64,000 bases of DNA. It comes from Diadema setosum (Eukaryota; Echinodermata; Echinoidea; Diadematoida; Diadematidae). The notes under the pieces were generated by a model. That model searched no databases and was not told the origin of the DNA. It saw nothing but the letters and a program-made list of their open reading frames with translations. Every line of letters starts with the position of its first letter. Positions within the stretch are counted from its first letter, which is position 1. The position numbers and the translations under genes were made by a program. This document shows positions 13,188 to 24,858 of this stretch, in pieces. The stretch is from NCBI GenBank assembly GCA_033980235.1, contig CM067075.1, positions 13,980,716 to 14,044,715 of the forward strand, in the 5' to 3' direction.

Positions 13188-14221
13188 ATAGTGGAGGTCA
13201 TATTTCTTATTTGACTTTTAAACATCATAAATGTGTTTTTTATGATATTTGCCCCTACATCATATGAGAAATTACACTTTCAAGGATTATAAAGCTTCTC
13301 AAAGGGACACTTTTAGAAAATCATGCCCTTTAGGGTTTTTTAAAAATAAATCTTGCAGTTTTGATCAGTTCTTCATAAGATGAATACATAGATCCAGGCA
13401 GTTATCCTTGATTGTGGGTGTGTCATCATCACCTTATAGCCTACAACGTACTTGATAAGACTTTGTTTTGTCAAACAGACTAACTTTATGTATTTTGAGC
13501 TGTTTCAGTGGTAGCCAAAACAAAGAAATACATTAAAATAACACAGTCATTCAAAGTTGTGTGATACTGATGACTGACTGCTATGTACTAAGATCTAGTG
13601 ACAAGAACATAATATTAAGAAAAGAAATAGTAGCAAGGCAGAGTTGAGGAGGGGGGGGGAGTAGAGGAGAGAGGTAAAGAGAGGGGGGGGGGTAGGGAGG
13701 GGAAGGGGAGGGAGGAAGAGATCTGACACAATACAAGATACACAATACAAGATTAACACAGTCATTCAAAGTTGTGTGATACTGATGACTGCTACTAAGA
13801 TCTAGTATCACAAGAACATAATATTAAGAAAAGAAATTGTAGCAAGGAAGAGGGGGGGGGGGAGTAGAGGAGAGAGGTAGGGGGGGGGGTAGGGAGCAGA
13901 AGGGGGAGGGAGGAAGAGATCTGACACAATACAAGATACACAATACAAGAAGTCATTCAAAGTTGTGTGATACTGATGACTGCTATTTACTAAGATCTAG
14001 TACCACAAGAACATAATAATAAGAAAAGAAATTGTAGCTAGATAGAGTGGGGGGGGGGGGAGTAGAGGAGAGAGGTAGAGGGAGGGGGGGGGGGGGAGTA
14101 GAGAAGAGAAGGGAGAGGGAGGAAGAGAGATCTGACACAATACAAGATCAACATAAACCAGCAGAGCTTGTATGGGATGAATACTTCCCATAGACTTGCA
14201 TGTATTGCGTGCATTCTCTAT

Positions 14222-14690
14222 AGGGCTCACACGGGTAAATAATTCCCCATAGAGACGTGTGTTAAAATTCAAATTTCAAAAAATTCTGTAAAATAGCTGG
14301 GAGAAATGAGGTGTTTCATCTTCACTAACCTGAATAAGTGAGATATTACCTTTCATCCATCAGATTGCCAGGGTGGGTTGTTCTGCTCTAATTCTGTCCA
14401 GGGGTCCGCAAAGCCAGACTACGAGTTCTTGTCACTCAAAAAATCACCTATTTTCCGTACACGTACCCAATGAAATATAGTCCCCTCAAATTCCATCAGA
14501 AAAGCTTTCATCTTCCAACCAAAATGCAGTTTGTAGAGGAATTCATACTCAATATCTACAGCTATTCAGTTTTTTGCCAAACTACATCATTGATTTTTAA
14601 TTAATTTTTTTCTTCATTTATTTTGGTATCTTTGGTACGAATTTGTGAAGGGGTCTGGGACAGTCCATTTTATTTACAGGTGTGAGCCCT
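14222..14690. mobile_element. 469-bp MITE, copy 3
   Basis: Same termini and length as the other two. Its right flank (ATACTGAAC) is unique DNA, so the array ends here. Confidence 0.88.
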
Positions 14691-14727
14691 ATACTGAACC
14701 ATTAGCTCGCTCGGATCGGTGGATGGA

Positions 14728-14751
14728 CCATGGAGCTACGTAGCTCCATGG
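14728..14751. repeat. Perfect 24-bp palindrome
   Basis: CCATGGAGCTAC followed immediately by its exact reverse complement GTAGCTCCATGG. It lies just right of the tandem array and has no loop. Nothing else was seen in 14752-15060. Confidence 0.9.
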
Positions 14752-15066
14752 ATGGACATTGGACGTCCGTGATTCCAGCGGTGTGCACTGAACCTACTAG
14801 TACGTACCACAGAACTCTTACACAGTGGTACGTACCACACTGGTGAAAGAGATTGGGATTTTGTTGTTGATGTTTTTACCTATCATTAGTCACGTCACAT
14901 TGGCCACGCTGGAACCTGAATCACCGTGCATTTTGCAGCTCTTTACGGTGAAGTTATACTTCCCACTTCATATTTCAATCCCAGTTATCGTAACGCATAC
15001 AAAAACTTAATGAGCAGAAACACTGATTATGGGCGTGTTTGTGTGTTTTCTTTCTCTGCATGAACA

Positions 15067-17945
15067 CAGAGACTCCAACTCTCCCGCCGAAAACCCATTT
15101 TTGCAAAATCTCCCGCTTGAGATTTATTTTCTCCCGCCCTGGCTCTGTCTCCCGTTGGAAAGGATTTCTTACTTATTACTATCGTATGTTGAAAAAAAAA
15201 AAGCCTTAGATAGCACCAGAGAGCATCTAGAACCCTAGGAACTTCGCACGCATCAACTTAGAGAAAAAATAATTTATTTTATAAATACAGATGCAATCCT
15301 ACTGAAAAAAATAAGAAAAAATATGTTTCATATAAAAACACACTCACCACATTATCACGTACGCGGAAGAAAAACTTTTATGTAAATCAGATAAATAAAT
15401 ATAAAAATGATATTAAAAACACATGGAAAATATTAAAAGATGCTATGAATACACCTAACAATTCATCCAATATTACTGAAGTTCGATGGGGCGATTCCTC
15501 CAGCAACACTCCCGCTGGCATGGCTGAAATTTTTAATGACTTCTTCTCTTCAATTGGACAAAATCTTTCTCAAAATATTCCTCTTTCAAGTAAAACTTTT
15601 ACTGATTTTTTAGATACACCTAACTCCAAAACTATATTTTTTGACCCTACATATAAAGAAGAAATAGTAAGGATTGTTGCCAATTTGAAAGAAGGAAAAA
15701 GTCCTGGCCACGGCGGAATTGATAACCACCTGATAAAAAACATAATTCCTCAAATAGTGGATCCCCTAGTACATTATTATCAATTCATCGCTTACAACTG
15801 GCCATGTGCCAAAATAGCATGAAAATTGCGAAAGTAATTCCTATTTTCAAGAAAGGGGAGAAGGATGATGTCAACAATTATAGACCTATATCTTTATTAT
15901 CTTCTATCTCCAAGATTCTTGAAAAAATAGTTTACATCCGGACAGTACGTTTTCTTAAAACCTGTGACATATTTTCAAATTTTCAATTTGGATTCAGGGA
16001 AAACCACAGCACAACACACGCATTACTCGCCCTCATCGACAAAGTCACACACGCACTTGACACATTTTCACACACGATAGGTATCTTCTTGGACTTCTCC
16101 AAGGCCTTTGACACGATTAACCATGGAATACTTCTCGCAAAATTATCCCATTATGGCATACGTGGAAAGGCCTTGGAGTGGTTCACGAGTTACCTATCAA
16201 ATAGATCCCAATTTGTACATGTCAATGGCTTTGATTCTCAAAATAAAACGATAACATGTGGTGTCCCACAAGGGAGCTTACTAGGTCCGTTGTTATTCAT
16301 TATTTATATCAATGATTTTCATAGATCCTCGGAGAAACTATCATTCATATTATTCGCGGATGACTCTAACCTTTTCTTTTCCCATCCCGACCCAAATATC
16401 TTAGCAAGAACAGTAAACGAAGAACTGAAAAAGGTTATACAATGGATATACGCAAATAAATTGTCACTTAATATTCAAAAAACAAAATTTATGCTTTTTA
16501 GTAACTCTTTAGATAGCCTCCCGGGAAATATATCATTTGATACTACTCCCCTAGAAGAAGTTTCTACTTTTAAATTTCTTGGTGTTTGCGTTGATAACAA
16601 GCTTTCATGGAGGAATCATATTGATAGCATATGTAAAACTATTTCACGAAACATTGGCGTAATGAACAGATTAAAATATTATCTTCCTTCATATGCATTA
16701 TTAACTCTTTACTCTAGTTTGATACTACCGTATCTAAACTACGGGATTCTTGCTTGGGGTAATACATATCAGATATTACTTGATAAACTTTTTTTTATTG
16801 CAAAAGAAAGCGCTCAGACCTGTTTTTAACCTAACTACACGAGAACATACAGATCCTTTGTTTTTTTACCATGAAATACTAAAAATAAAAGATTTGTATG
16901 TGTTTCAACTTGGTCAGTTCATGTTTAATTATAACAGCAACTTTTTACCCAAAATATTTCACGACTCTTTTCATCGAAACAGTCATGTACATAACTATCC
17001 TACGCGACGATCCAACGAATTCCATCTTCCATTCATGAGAACCGTACATGCCCAAAATACATTTATGTATACCGGACCCAGACTTTGGAATAATCTAGAT
17101 AATAGCTTAAAAGACTCACCCTCATTCCTCACATTTAAATACAAATTCAGAAAACATTTGTTATCTACTTATAATTCTAGATAATCTGAATTAATTGTTT
17201 TAATTCATGCTTGAGGTTTCACCTGTCCTGATGTCGCAGCACTTGGCGTGTTCTGTATGCAGACCTCTCTTCTCTCTTTATTCTTCTTTCCTCTTCCTTC
17301 CTGTCTTTGTTCCTCGTAGACTTGTATTGTCACCGTCTTCTCTCTTCTCGGTACTGTCTCGCGTCGTATATGTGTGTGGGTAACTGAATGTCTGTACGAG
17401 TGTGTCGTCCTTCTTATATTTTCTCGGTACACCAGTTCAATGAACACCGTCTGGGCATTAGCATTGATACTTATTTCCTATTATTGTCGAAGCCAGCGTA
17501 TAGCTATATTTTTACAAACGACTTAAGTAATCTATATTCAATATAAATGCTGTAAGAAAATAATAAAACAAACTTGAATAATATATTGCTTACTCATCAA
17601 TTATCTAGGGATCCACGTCCTACAAGCTTAGCTGTTTTGTGGATCGCTATTTTCCAAAATTGAAGTTATTTTCTGAAAGCTCGCGAAGTATACATGTATA
17701 CGCATCGTTCCTTCTGATTATTGTACATATGTTGATGTATATAATTTATTTCGTATATTACATGAACCTTTTGTAAAAGTGTAGACAATATCATTTTATG
17801 ATATGTATACTTTGTATTACGTTTTGATTTTCGTTGATTGGAAATAAACTATGATTGAACTTGAACTAGAGTCTCCCGTTTGCTAGGGGTTTCGGGCGGG
17901 AGAATCTCCAGATCAGAAGGTGCTTAATTGGGGTTGGAGTCTCTG
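15067..17945. mobile_element. hAT-like DNA element (CAGAG ends, 6-bp TSD TGAACA) with a nested LINE
   Basis: Ends are CAGAGACTCCAAC and GTTGGAGTCTCTG, flanked by TGAACA at 15061-15066 and 17946-17951. Subterminal TCTCCCGC motifs recur at both ends (about 15078-15155 and 17870-17910), parallel to the TCTCACGC motifs of the 9613 MITE. Element DNA proper is about 15067-15263 and 17867-17945. The rest is a later LINE insertion. No transposase is present, so it was non-autonomous. Confidence 0.87.
15264..17866 (+). pseudogene. Frameshifted L2/CR1-group LINE reverse transcriptase
   Basis: A 5'-truncated non-LTR retrotransposon inside the CAGAG element. Starting about 15262 the frame reads through the linker (YKNTLTTLSRTRKKNFY; KNDIKNTWKILKDA) into a reverse transcriptase. 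Recognisable motifs are VIPIFKKGEKDDVNNYRPIS (RT1-2), FLDFSKAFDTINH (RT3), GVPQGSLLGPLLF (RT4) and FADDS in place of the usual YADDS/YADDT (RT5). The C-terminal part has NYPTRRSNEFHLP and GPRLWNNLDNSLK. It is broken by at least one frameshift plus a stop near 15775-15820 and another frameshift near 16790-16800. The 3' end is ATGATTGAACTTGAAC at 17866. TAGAG at 15259-15263 and 17867-17871 may be its target duplication. The jockey-superfamily assignment is firm; the exact clade is not. Confidence 0.88.
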
Positions 17946-18228
17946 TGAACAGGCCTCGTCTGACTTGATATTATCAACTATTATGCAAGTATATGACGGG
18001 ATAGTGATTTTGAAACAGATAAGACTATGATATTATATATACTTACATATACATGATGATGAATTAATAACTATGCCAGTTATGAATAAGAAGGAACTAA
18101 AAAATCCTGTATTTATTTAGTTACTTCTTTTCTTTTCTTTTTAAAATTAATGTATCAGTATCTATAAGGTGGCAAGAGACGCCTGGTTTGAAATGGGGCA
18201 ACTTGCATCCATGACAATTTGCCCCCTG

Positions 18229-18263
18229 CCCCCCCCCCCCCCCCTCTCTCTCTCTCTCTCTGT
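18229..18263. repeat. Poly-C then (TC)n tract
   Basis: A C homopolymer adjoins a TC microsatellite in otherwise featureless sequence (17952-18560). Confidence 0.9.
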
Positions 18264-18579
18264 ATAGAATGTATATGATTATGAGTGCTCGACATATTTT
18301 TTTTTTCCTCTGCCAGTGACCCAATCGGGCCACTTAAATCTTTCAATCTGAAATTTTGGTGACCCCCAAAGAAATGTAAATAGTGGCAAAAGATAGCGAT
18401 AGCATATACCGTATGCCCCCCTCCCCCCCCCCCCAAGAAAAAAGATACAACGGTATCCTCCTCAGCGATAACTTTCAAAATAGTTAATCAATCAAAATAT
18501 AATTCCAGGGTATAAAACTGTAACTCATTGCCCACATCTTACAGAAACCCCCATTCGATTTGCTTCAGTAAATGTAGTC

Positions 18580-18740
18580 AAAGAGAAATGAGGAATTTCG
18601 TAGAGCATGTCAGGAATCTCTTCCCTCCAAGTTCTGTCTATTGTGTTCACACATTATTATGCAATTCCAGGAGCATCCAAGTGCTAAATTGGAAGAATCT
18701 GACTCATGACATGCTCTACAACAATCCACATTTCTCTGTG
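18580..18740. repeat. Imperfect inverted repeat
   Basis: AAGAGAAATGAGGAATTTCG and GTAGAGCATGTCAGGAATCT at the left are mirrored by ATGACATGCTCTACAACAAT and CCACATTTCTCTGTG at the right. Arms are about 50 bp with a loop of about 55 bp. The end lies 10 bp from the next MITE. Confidence 0.75.
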
Positions 18741-18752
18741 ACCGCATACGAT

Positions 18753-19104
18753 GCCCCAGTCACGTAGACATCCCGGATCACCCCGGACCACCCCGGATCT
18801 GATCCGGGGACAGATCCGTGTTGACGCCGGGAGGCCAACAACATCCGGCGTCATCCGGGGATTGCCGTGTTGGCAGAGCAATCCGGGGTGGTCCGTGTGG
18901 CTGCCGTGTAGCTGCCGTGTTGATCCGTGTAGATGCCGTGTTTGTCCGTGTAGACGCCGCGCTCTTCCGGTCTTATCCGTGTAGCTGCCGTGTTGATACC
19001 GTGTGTACAGTCATACCAAAATCCCGGATCTCCCCGGATATCCCCGGACGTCCCCGGATCACCGTGCAGATCCTTGAGCATCCGTGTTTATATGTGACTG
19101 GGGC
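18753..19104. mobile_element. AT-flanked MITE with CCGTGTT/CCGGAT sub-repeats
   Basis: Ends are GCCCCAGTCAC and GTGACTGGGGC, with AT directly outside on both sides (18751-18752, 19105-19106). The interior is unusually GC-rich. It is made of short repeated phrases (GCCGTGTAG, TCCGTGTAG, CCCCGGAT) on both strands, quite unlike the flanks. Confidence 0.87.
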
Positions 19105-19253
19105 ATTAATCAAATTGAATGGGGTTTTTTGCAAAATAGAGCTAAGATGTATTTAGAAATTTGGTGGGCCGACATTACCATCATTTAGTGGTCCCGGGCC
19201 ACCGGGTCGCTGCTAATGCCGATAACAGTAGGACCTACATGTATGAGCCTAAT

Positions 19254-19532
19254 GCCTCGGTCACAAACACCATTAAGAACTGCTACGAACGCCGTACGAA
19301 CGATTACGAAACTAGCGTTCGTAGACCGTTCGTAGACCGTTCGTAAGTTCGTATATAGCCTGGTCGATTGTCTTGTCTTGTATTATGAAACATTGTCTTG
19401 TATTATGAAACCCTCTTGTCTTGTATTATGAAACCCTCCCTTTGTAAAGCGGCCGTACGAACTCCAAAATTCGTAGGAACAGTGACATTCGTACGAACGC
19501 ATCGTTCGTAGGAACCTAATTTGTGACCGTGT
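19254..19532. mobile_element. AT-flanked MITE with TACGAACG sub-repeats
   Basis: Ends include CTCGGTCACAAA and TTTGTGACCGTG, with AT outside (19252-19253, 19533-19534). The interior is packed with ACGAACG and CGTTCGT in both orientations and has a central triple repeat of TTGTCTTGTATTATGAAAC. Left and right ends differ by about 1 bp in length. Non-coding. Confidence 0.83.
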
Positions 19533-20499
19533 ATAGCTTATACGACTGGATCGTACGATACTCGTACAGAGGTCGATTTGGGATGTCTTGTCAAGGCCAG
19601 CGTCACGTTTTTAAAAGTGGGGGGACCAGTTTGTATTTCTCGTGCCACTTCCGGGTTTCTTCAGCTGACAAGAAGCCTTACCATTTCCAATCGACATCGA
19701 CTAAAAAACACAAAAAGCTTAACCACATCTCTTTCTAGTGCCACAATAAGTGAGGGGGCCCAAGTGGTTACGCCTTATTCCTTTCTATGTATTATGCAAA
19801 AGAAGTGAGCAAATTGTTACCACAAAAAAAGAAAATCCATTTTTTTATAATTCTTTATTCGAATTTCGTTCAATTTCATATCACAAGAATCAGAAACGTT
19901 CACAGAACAAAAACAAGACATCATATGAAAACAGACTGCATTACACACAAACATAATACAAAATAACATCAACTTACACTATATATAAGGACAAAATGCA
20001 GTAATACCAACATTGTGCAAACTAATGTCAAACTTACGTTGTAACTCTTTTAACCAAAAAACAACAACGAAACCCACTTTTTTTTAAACACATATTCTCG
20101 CAAAAGCCCGCAAAACAGGAACGTAATAGATAATTTGCTTTAAAAAAAAAATGGGCATATTTCATTGCTTCTCGAAAAAAAAAGAGAGAAAAAAAAAGAG
20201 GCCATTTGCGAGAAAACATACATACATGCACACAGACACACCCACATAACACCAACATGCCCCCCCACCCTCCCCGTGCCTTCAGCCCTCCAGTTTATAT
20301 TTACACTTCAATAACTCTGCCGTGCAAGTTGCCATTTTATTTGTCATACAATAAAATACATCCTAATAATAATATGGAGATGATGTGGAAAGGTAGAAGT
20401 AATAGAGAAAAAAGCGACAACGATGCGATAATAACTCGCGGATACAGCAAAATCACGACAACCCCCCTCCCAAAAAAAAAAAATAATAATAAAATAAAA

Positions 20500-20990
20500 T
20501 CACGTATCATCCTCGGTATACATCATATATTCCCACTTTAACAGATGCATTCCAACTGTTCCTCTTTTACTCGCCATCTTATTTTCTTCTTCTTTACACA
20601 TATTAAAATACTTCATAAAATCATTAAACTTCGGTACCTTCCCTTCTGATCTCGCTAAATATAAGATATGTTTAACCATCAATAATTGTATTCCATCCTT
20701 TGACTTTTAACGAGTTTCCGGATATACCTGTATAAACAACTTCCCAGTTTATATTTCCTCATTCTTCTAAATTCAATTTCTGAATAATAATTTGCCACAA
20801 TTCCTGCACTTCAATACACTCCCAAAATAAATGTGAATTTGTCTCAGTGGTTTTTTTTTTCAGAAAGTACATAGATCATCAGAAACAAACCCAAATCTCA
20901 ACAGATTAACTTTTGTATAAAGTGCACCATGAAGAAGTTTAAACTGAAATTCCCTAAGCTTTGGGATAAGAGTTGTGACTCTGGGTCGGA
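20500..20990 (-). pseudogene. L1/Tx1-like LINE C-terminal remnant
   Basis: Minus-strand frames, broken by frameshifts and stops, read KLREFQFKLLHGALYTKVNL then GFVSDDLCTF. In a shifted frame they continue ETNSHLFWECIEVQELWQII, and later VKHILYLARSEGKVPKFNDF and LLKWEYMMY. This is the typical region after the reverse transcriptase of L1/Tx1-type LINEs, including part of the Cys-rich putative zinc-binding domain. Inactive fragment. Confidence 0.75.
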
Positions 20991-22890
20991 GAAAAATGTC
21001 TTAGGTTACTTTTGGGGAGAAGGCGAAATTACTCCACCACACACATCATCCATGCAGACACACACATACGCACACACATTGTAATACATACATACATCTA
21101 TATTTTATCTTATAATATCCACTACGGTTATTGTTACCCTATCAGCCTATGTCATAATGTAATTCCGTTACATATTACTGTATTACCACACAACAAGAAG
21201 TTTTCAGAATACACGTTGAAACACCCATGCCATCAAGAACAATAACAAAGCATGCATAGTACGGATGTTCAATGAGAAATATTTAGTTTAATTATTAAAT
21301 ACGTTTCAATGCTTCTACAACTTTTGGCATCTTTTGAAAAAAAAAAACAACAACTTTGCAGAATAATCTTAAATACACAAAATAATAAATTACGATTTTA
21401 ACCGAAAATGCACGCTATAAAATGTAAGATATTGCACCGAAACTAAGGAAACATCTGTAATTATGGAACTATAAACACATCCAGATAAATCGGAAAGAAA
21501 AATAATAAAGAAAAGAACAATAATATTCTTCGGAAAGAACAATAATATTCTTCAATAGATCTAACAACAAAGTGCCTCAACAATATTATTTAAAAAAATC
21601 ATAACAATTTTCCACATTAATTTTGTTATGTACATCAGCATACATCTTCAACTCTTTGTCCATAGCTATTATGCACTTTATACCTGTTTATATATTATCT
21701 AGATTCTTGGAATATATTAGCTTTCGATAATTTATATTAGGATGAAAACACTGCAACAGAGCTCGAAGAGGTAAGACAAATTAGTTGCCGTATAATCCTG
21801 CACTAATCTGTAATATCAGTAAAATACTCTATTGGAAACGCTGCAAGCAGTGTCAGTTACGCGCTAAGATGATAAAATGCAGATATCCATATAAATTTCA
21901 TATACATACAAGTGGCATATAGCCTTTGTTACATTCATAGCAAGTTAAGGTACTTCAAAGTGCAGAGTGTGATTTACATCTACACAAGAAATAGAATTAA
22001 AGCTACACTATATTGACCAAACACTATAATATACAATACTAACGGTATATTGCATGACGCAAATATAATCGGTCTCATGCTTCGATGTAATTCTTATATC
22101 ATAATTATATTGCAAACACCTAACAAACGTAGCAGAAGAAAGACAAGATAAAATATATATCACGATTGCTCTGAACGACTAACAAATGCACACTATATGA
22201 CATGGTTTGATAATTGCAAATATTTTCGAGTGTTCCATTTATGTTATGATGAAAAAAGGTAAAAAATTGTCAAGAATTACTTAAACAGCCCTTTACTATT
22301 TTCATCAATAAATTGCAACTTTTCTGAATCATAGATTCCAAAAATCCTTCCTTTGAAAATTCATAAATCTACGTATTTAGTTTCTCGCCATTTTTGTTTA
22401 TACAAAACATGTACTATTACACCTCAAGACCCGTATTCAGGAGATTTAGTCAGACACAGCGCTAATATTGCACAACTACCACAACACATTTCTGCGTGGT
22501 GATTAACACTCATTCACTTCCTTGCAAACCACAATTCAACTTGATGGCGCATGGAGACTTTTAATAGTCTTCACTTTGACGTTAAAAAGTGTCCATTATT
22601 ACACTGAAGTAAATCTCTCTAAACACGTGATGTTTCTTGTATATTCCTTCCGGCTATATTCTTTGAAGCAGATGGGTTAGTACTGATTCTTAGCTTTTTT
22701 TTCCCTATAATTGGGAACTAATTATCAAATGGCATACTGTTTTATTGAGTAATACGTTTCCAATCTAATCAAAGTACTTCCATCTTTTATCACTGTTTTC
22801 CGATTTCCTTCGATCTAATCATGAACCTATGAATCACAGCGTTGTTTCGGGAGAGTTTACATACGGTGCAAAACAGGAAGGCAAACAGCC
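20991..22890. other. AT-rich stretch with no recognisable gene
   Basis: No coding exon, inverted-repeat element or RNA gene was recognised on either strand. A short direct duplication (TTCGGAAAGAACAATAATAT) occurs near 21530. Confidence 0.5.
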
Positions 22891-23489
22891 ATCTAACTAC
22901 ACGTATAACAAGCTGTATAAGAAGAAAGAAATCCGGGCTGGAAATCAAACTTAAGTAAATCATCATTATTGGAGGATATACCTATGTCGTGAAGAGCGAT
23001 GGAGCGACATTCGTTTATCTCATAAAGTATAACAAACAATTTTATGACAGCAGAAGGCATTTTGAAGCCAATAGGTTCATCAACATTCAAATCTATGCAG
23101 TGTATAGCGCGGCAATGAAATCGGTTACTAATGCATTTTAACATACTTTTATTCGACACGCATTTCAGGCATCATATCCGCTTTATGAAGGCTGAAGGAA
23201 ATGCCACCATCTATACAACTTTCTATCAGGTCATACAAAGTCACATGTAATACTTGAATTTGAATTCTAAAATAGAAAAAGCTATGAAAACTCGCGTGTA
23301 AGTGTGTGTGTGTGGGGGGGGATAACCCCTCAATACCCCCCCCCCCCCCCCCGCTCTCGTTCCACCTCAATAAGCTTTAATATACAGTGAAAAGACGCAC
23401 ACGCGGAAGTATACCACGATTAACCTATTCACATTGTCAAAAAATGTTTGTCAATTTTTCTTTGATAGATAATTTTCTCAACATTGCCA

Positions 23490-24120
23490 CAAAATTAGTG
23501 AGCACCAGATCATTGCAGGTCGCTTATTTTCAGCCCTAATAATGCAAAAACTCCCTCATGTGGAAGGGGGACACCCCCATCACCCACTCCGCCCCTTGAG
23601 GCCCCAACTCAGACTTAGTACACAGTGACGACGCAGAGGTGACTAAATAATTTGTGTACTGAAATAAGTAAATAATTTGTGTACTTATCCGTTCAGATCT
23701 TCCTAGAATTTTTTTTTACTCTTAGTTGGGAATTCTTTAAAAAGATACCCCAAAGGAACGCACCAAATCGTTGCATTTCGGCTCTATAAAATGCATAAAA
23801 GCTCTCTCGTTATACCCCCCCCCCCCATCTCCCACACCCCATCCCTTTTGTTCATCTCCACAGACTTGATACACGGTAAATACGCAAGTCTACGCAAAAG
23901 AGGGGAGAGAGTTTTAACTTTTTGATTGAACATTTCTAAGTGTATTCCACCATGCAAAGAGTAGTTGAAGAATGTGCACCAGATCGTTGAATTTCAATTC
24001 TAGATACTAGTACGCAAAGCTCATTCGGGATATATACTCCCACACCCACCCACCCCATCGGTAGAGGCTCCACAAACTTAGTTCACTATGAAGATGCAGA
24101 CTATGCAAAAGAGGGGATAG
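23490..24120. repeat. Three diverged tandem copies, 215-255 bp
   Basis: The anchor CACCARATCRTTG recurs near 23503, 23761 and 23976. Each copy then has an ATGCAAAA-type phrase, a C-rich block of C runs or CCCACACCC, an ACTTAGTAC- or ACTTGATAC-like phrase, and usually ACGCAAAAGAGGGG. It lies just 3' of the last formimidoyltransferase-like exon, possibly in its 3' UTR or beyond. Confidence 0.75.
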
Positions 24121-24280
24121 GCCTATCATTGAATGAATGTTTTCGTTTCATTTTGTATGACCTGGTAGAACTGCCTCTCACTCGGGTGAACGTATCAGTT
24201 CAAGTCATCATACCATGCAGAATCATCATAGGATCTACAACAATAAATTCCGGAACCTGCTCTGTCTTCAATCCTCCAAA

Positions 24281-24334
24281 TCACAGGACATCTTTCCGGT
24301 GTCTCTGCGTACAGGTTAATCCCTGATTGCATAC
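24281..24334 (-). CDS. Formimidoyltransferase-like protein, last coding exon
   Basis: Short terminal exon with acceptor TTCCAG immediately upstream, read in phase 0 from the previous exon. It encodes VCNQGLTCTQRHRKDVL and the stop TGA (24283-24281). In FTCD-family transferase domains the last segment is a GL-containing turn and short helix of similar length, which supports this as the true C terminus. Because it is short and weakly conserved, this is the least certain of the seven well-phased exons. No cyclodeaminase domain follows in the window. Confidence 0.68.
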   Translation of the reverse strand, partial: VCNQGLTCTQRHRKDVL

Positions 24335-24641
24335 CTGGAATGGAAAAACACGATACCGCATACTGAATGATTTAAAATGGAATGTATTTCAATTCAGAGC
24401 ATTGCTCAGATGGAGTAAAAACGGATAGATAAAGACACGAATGACTCTAATGTAAAGATATACATCCATGTGTTTACGATGATCATCTAAGATGAGTACA
24501 CAATGCACTTTGTAATTCAACTTTATGAAATCTTCCTGTTATCATAAAGGACACAAAACTCTAACTATCTAAGATACATTAATGTTTCTTAGTTTACATT
24601 ATGATTACTGTAATGCAGGATACAAGGACTGTCTTCATTCA

Positions 24642-24858
24642 AAGGGACGGATTCAGGAATTCCGTAAAGGGGGGGGGGGGGAGCGCAGAGCATTTCTGGT
24701 GGCACATCCAAGTTTCATCAGCAGACAACATCTTTAAAAAAGAACAGAAAATTAAAGGGGGCGCCCCTTTCATTTTATTCCTTTTACTTAAGATATAAGT
24801 AAACAACATTTAAGGGGAGGGGGTCCTAGCTGTGCGCCCCCTCCTAGATCCGTCACTG
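24642..24858. mobile_element. hAT-like MITE (CAGTGACGGATC-type ends)
   Basis: The right end is GGGGGCGCACAGC-type sequence running to ATCCGTCACTG. The decayed left end reads AAGGGACGGATTCAGG. A G-run near the left and GCGCCCC blocks inside are typical of this MITE type. ATTCA directly abuts both ends. It lies in the last intron of the formimidoyltransferase-like gene. Confidence 0.65.

Larger units (their letters stand above)
11209..14690. repeat. Tandem array, period about 1.5 kb (2.3 copies), delimited by MITEs
   Basis: The unit starts at 11209, 12719 and 14222 (periods 1510 and 1503). Each full unit is a 469-bp MITE plus a spacer of about 1.03 kb, and the last unit is only the MITE. The spacer carries three sub-repeats of about 165 bp, each with AAGATCTAGT, AGAACATAAT, a G-run block and GAAGAGATCTGACACAATAC. 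Units are near identical apart from G-run lengths, which points to recent expansion by unequal exchange between direct MITE copies, or to an assembly duplication. Apparent frames in the spacer come from G-run translation and are not genes. Confidence 0.93.

Noticed and set aside
12071..14272. Proline/leucine-rich minus-strand ORFs repeated in the tandem array
   Set aside because: They are translations of G-run sub-repeats; frames change with run length and no start context or family match exists.
17205..17447. Minus-strand ORF downstream of the LINE protein
   Set aside because: It lies antisense to the LINE 3' region with low-complexity composition and no family resemblance.
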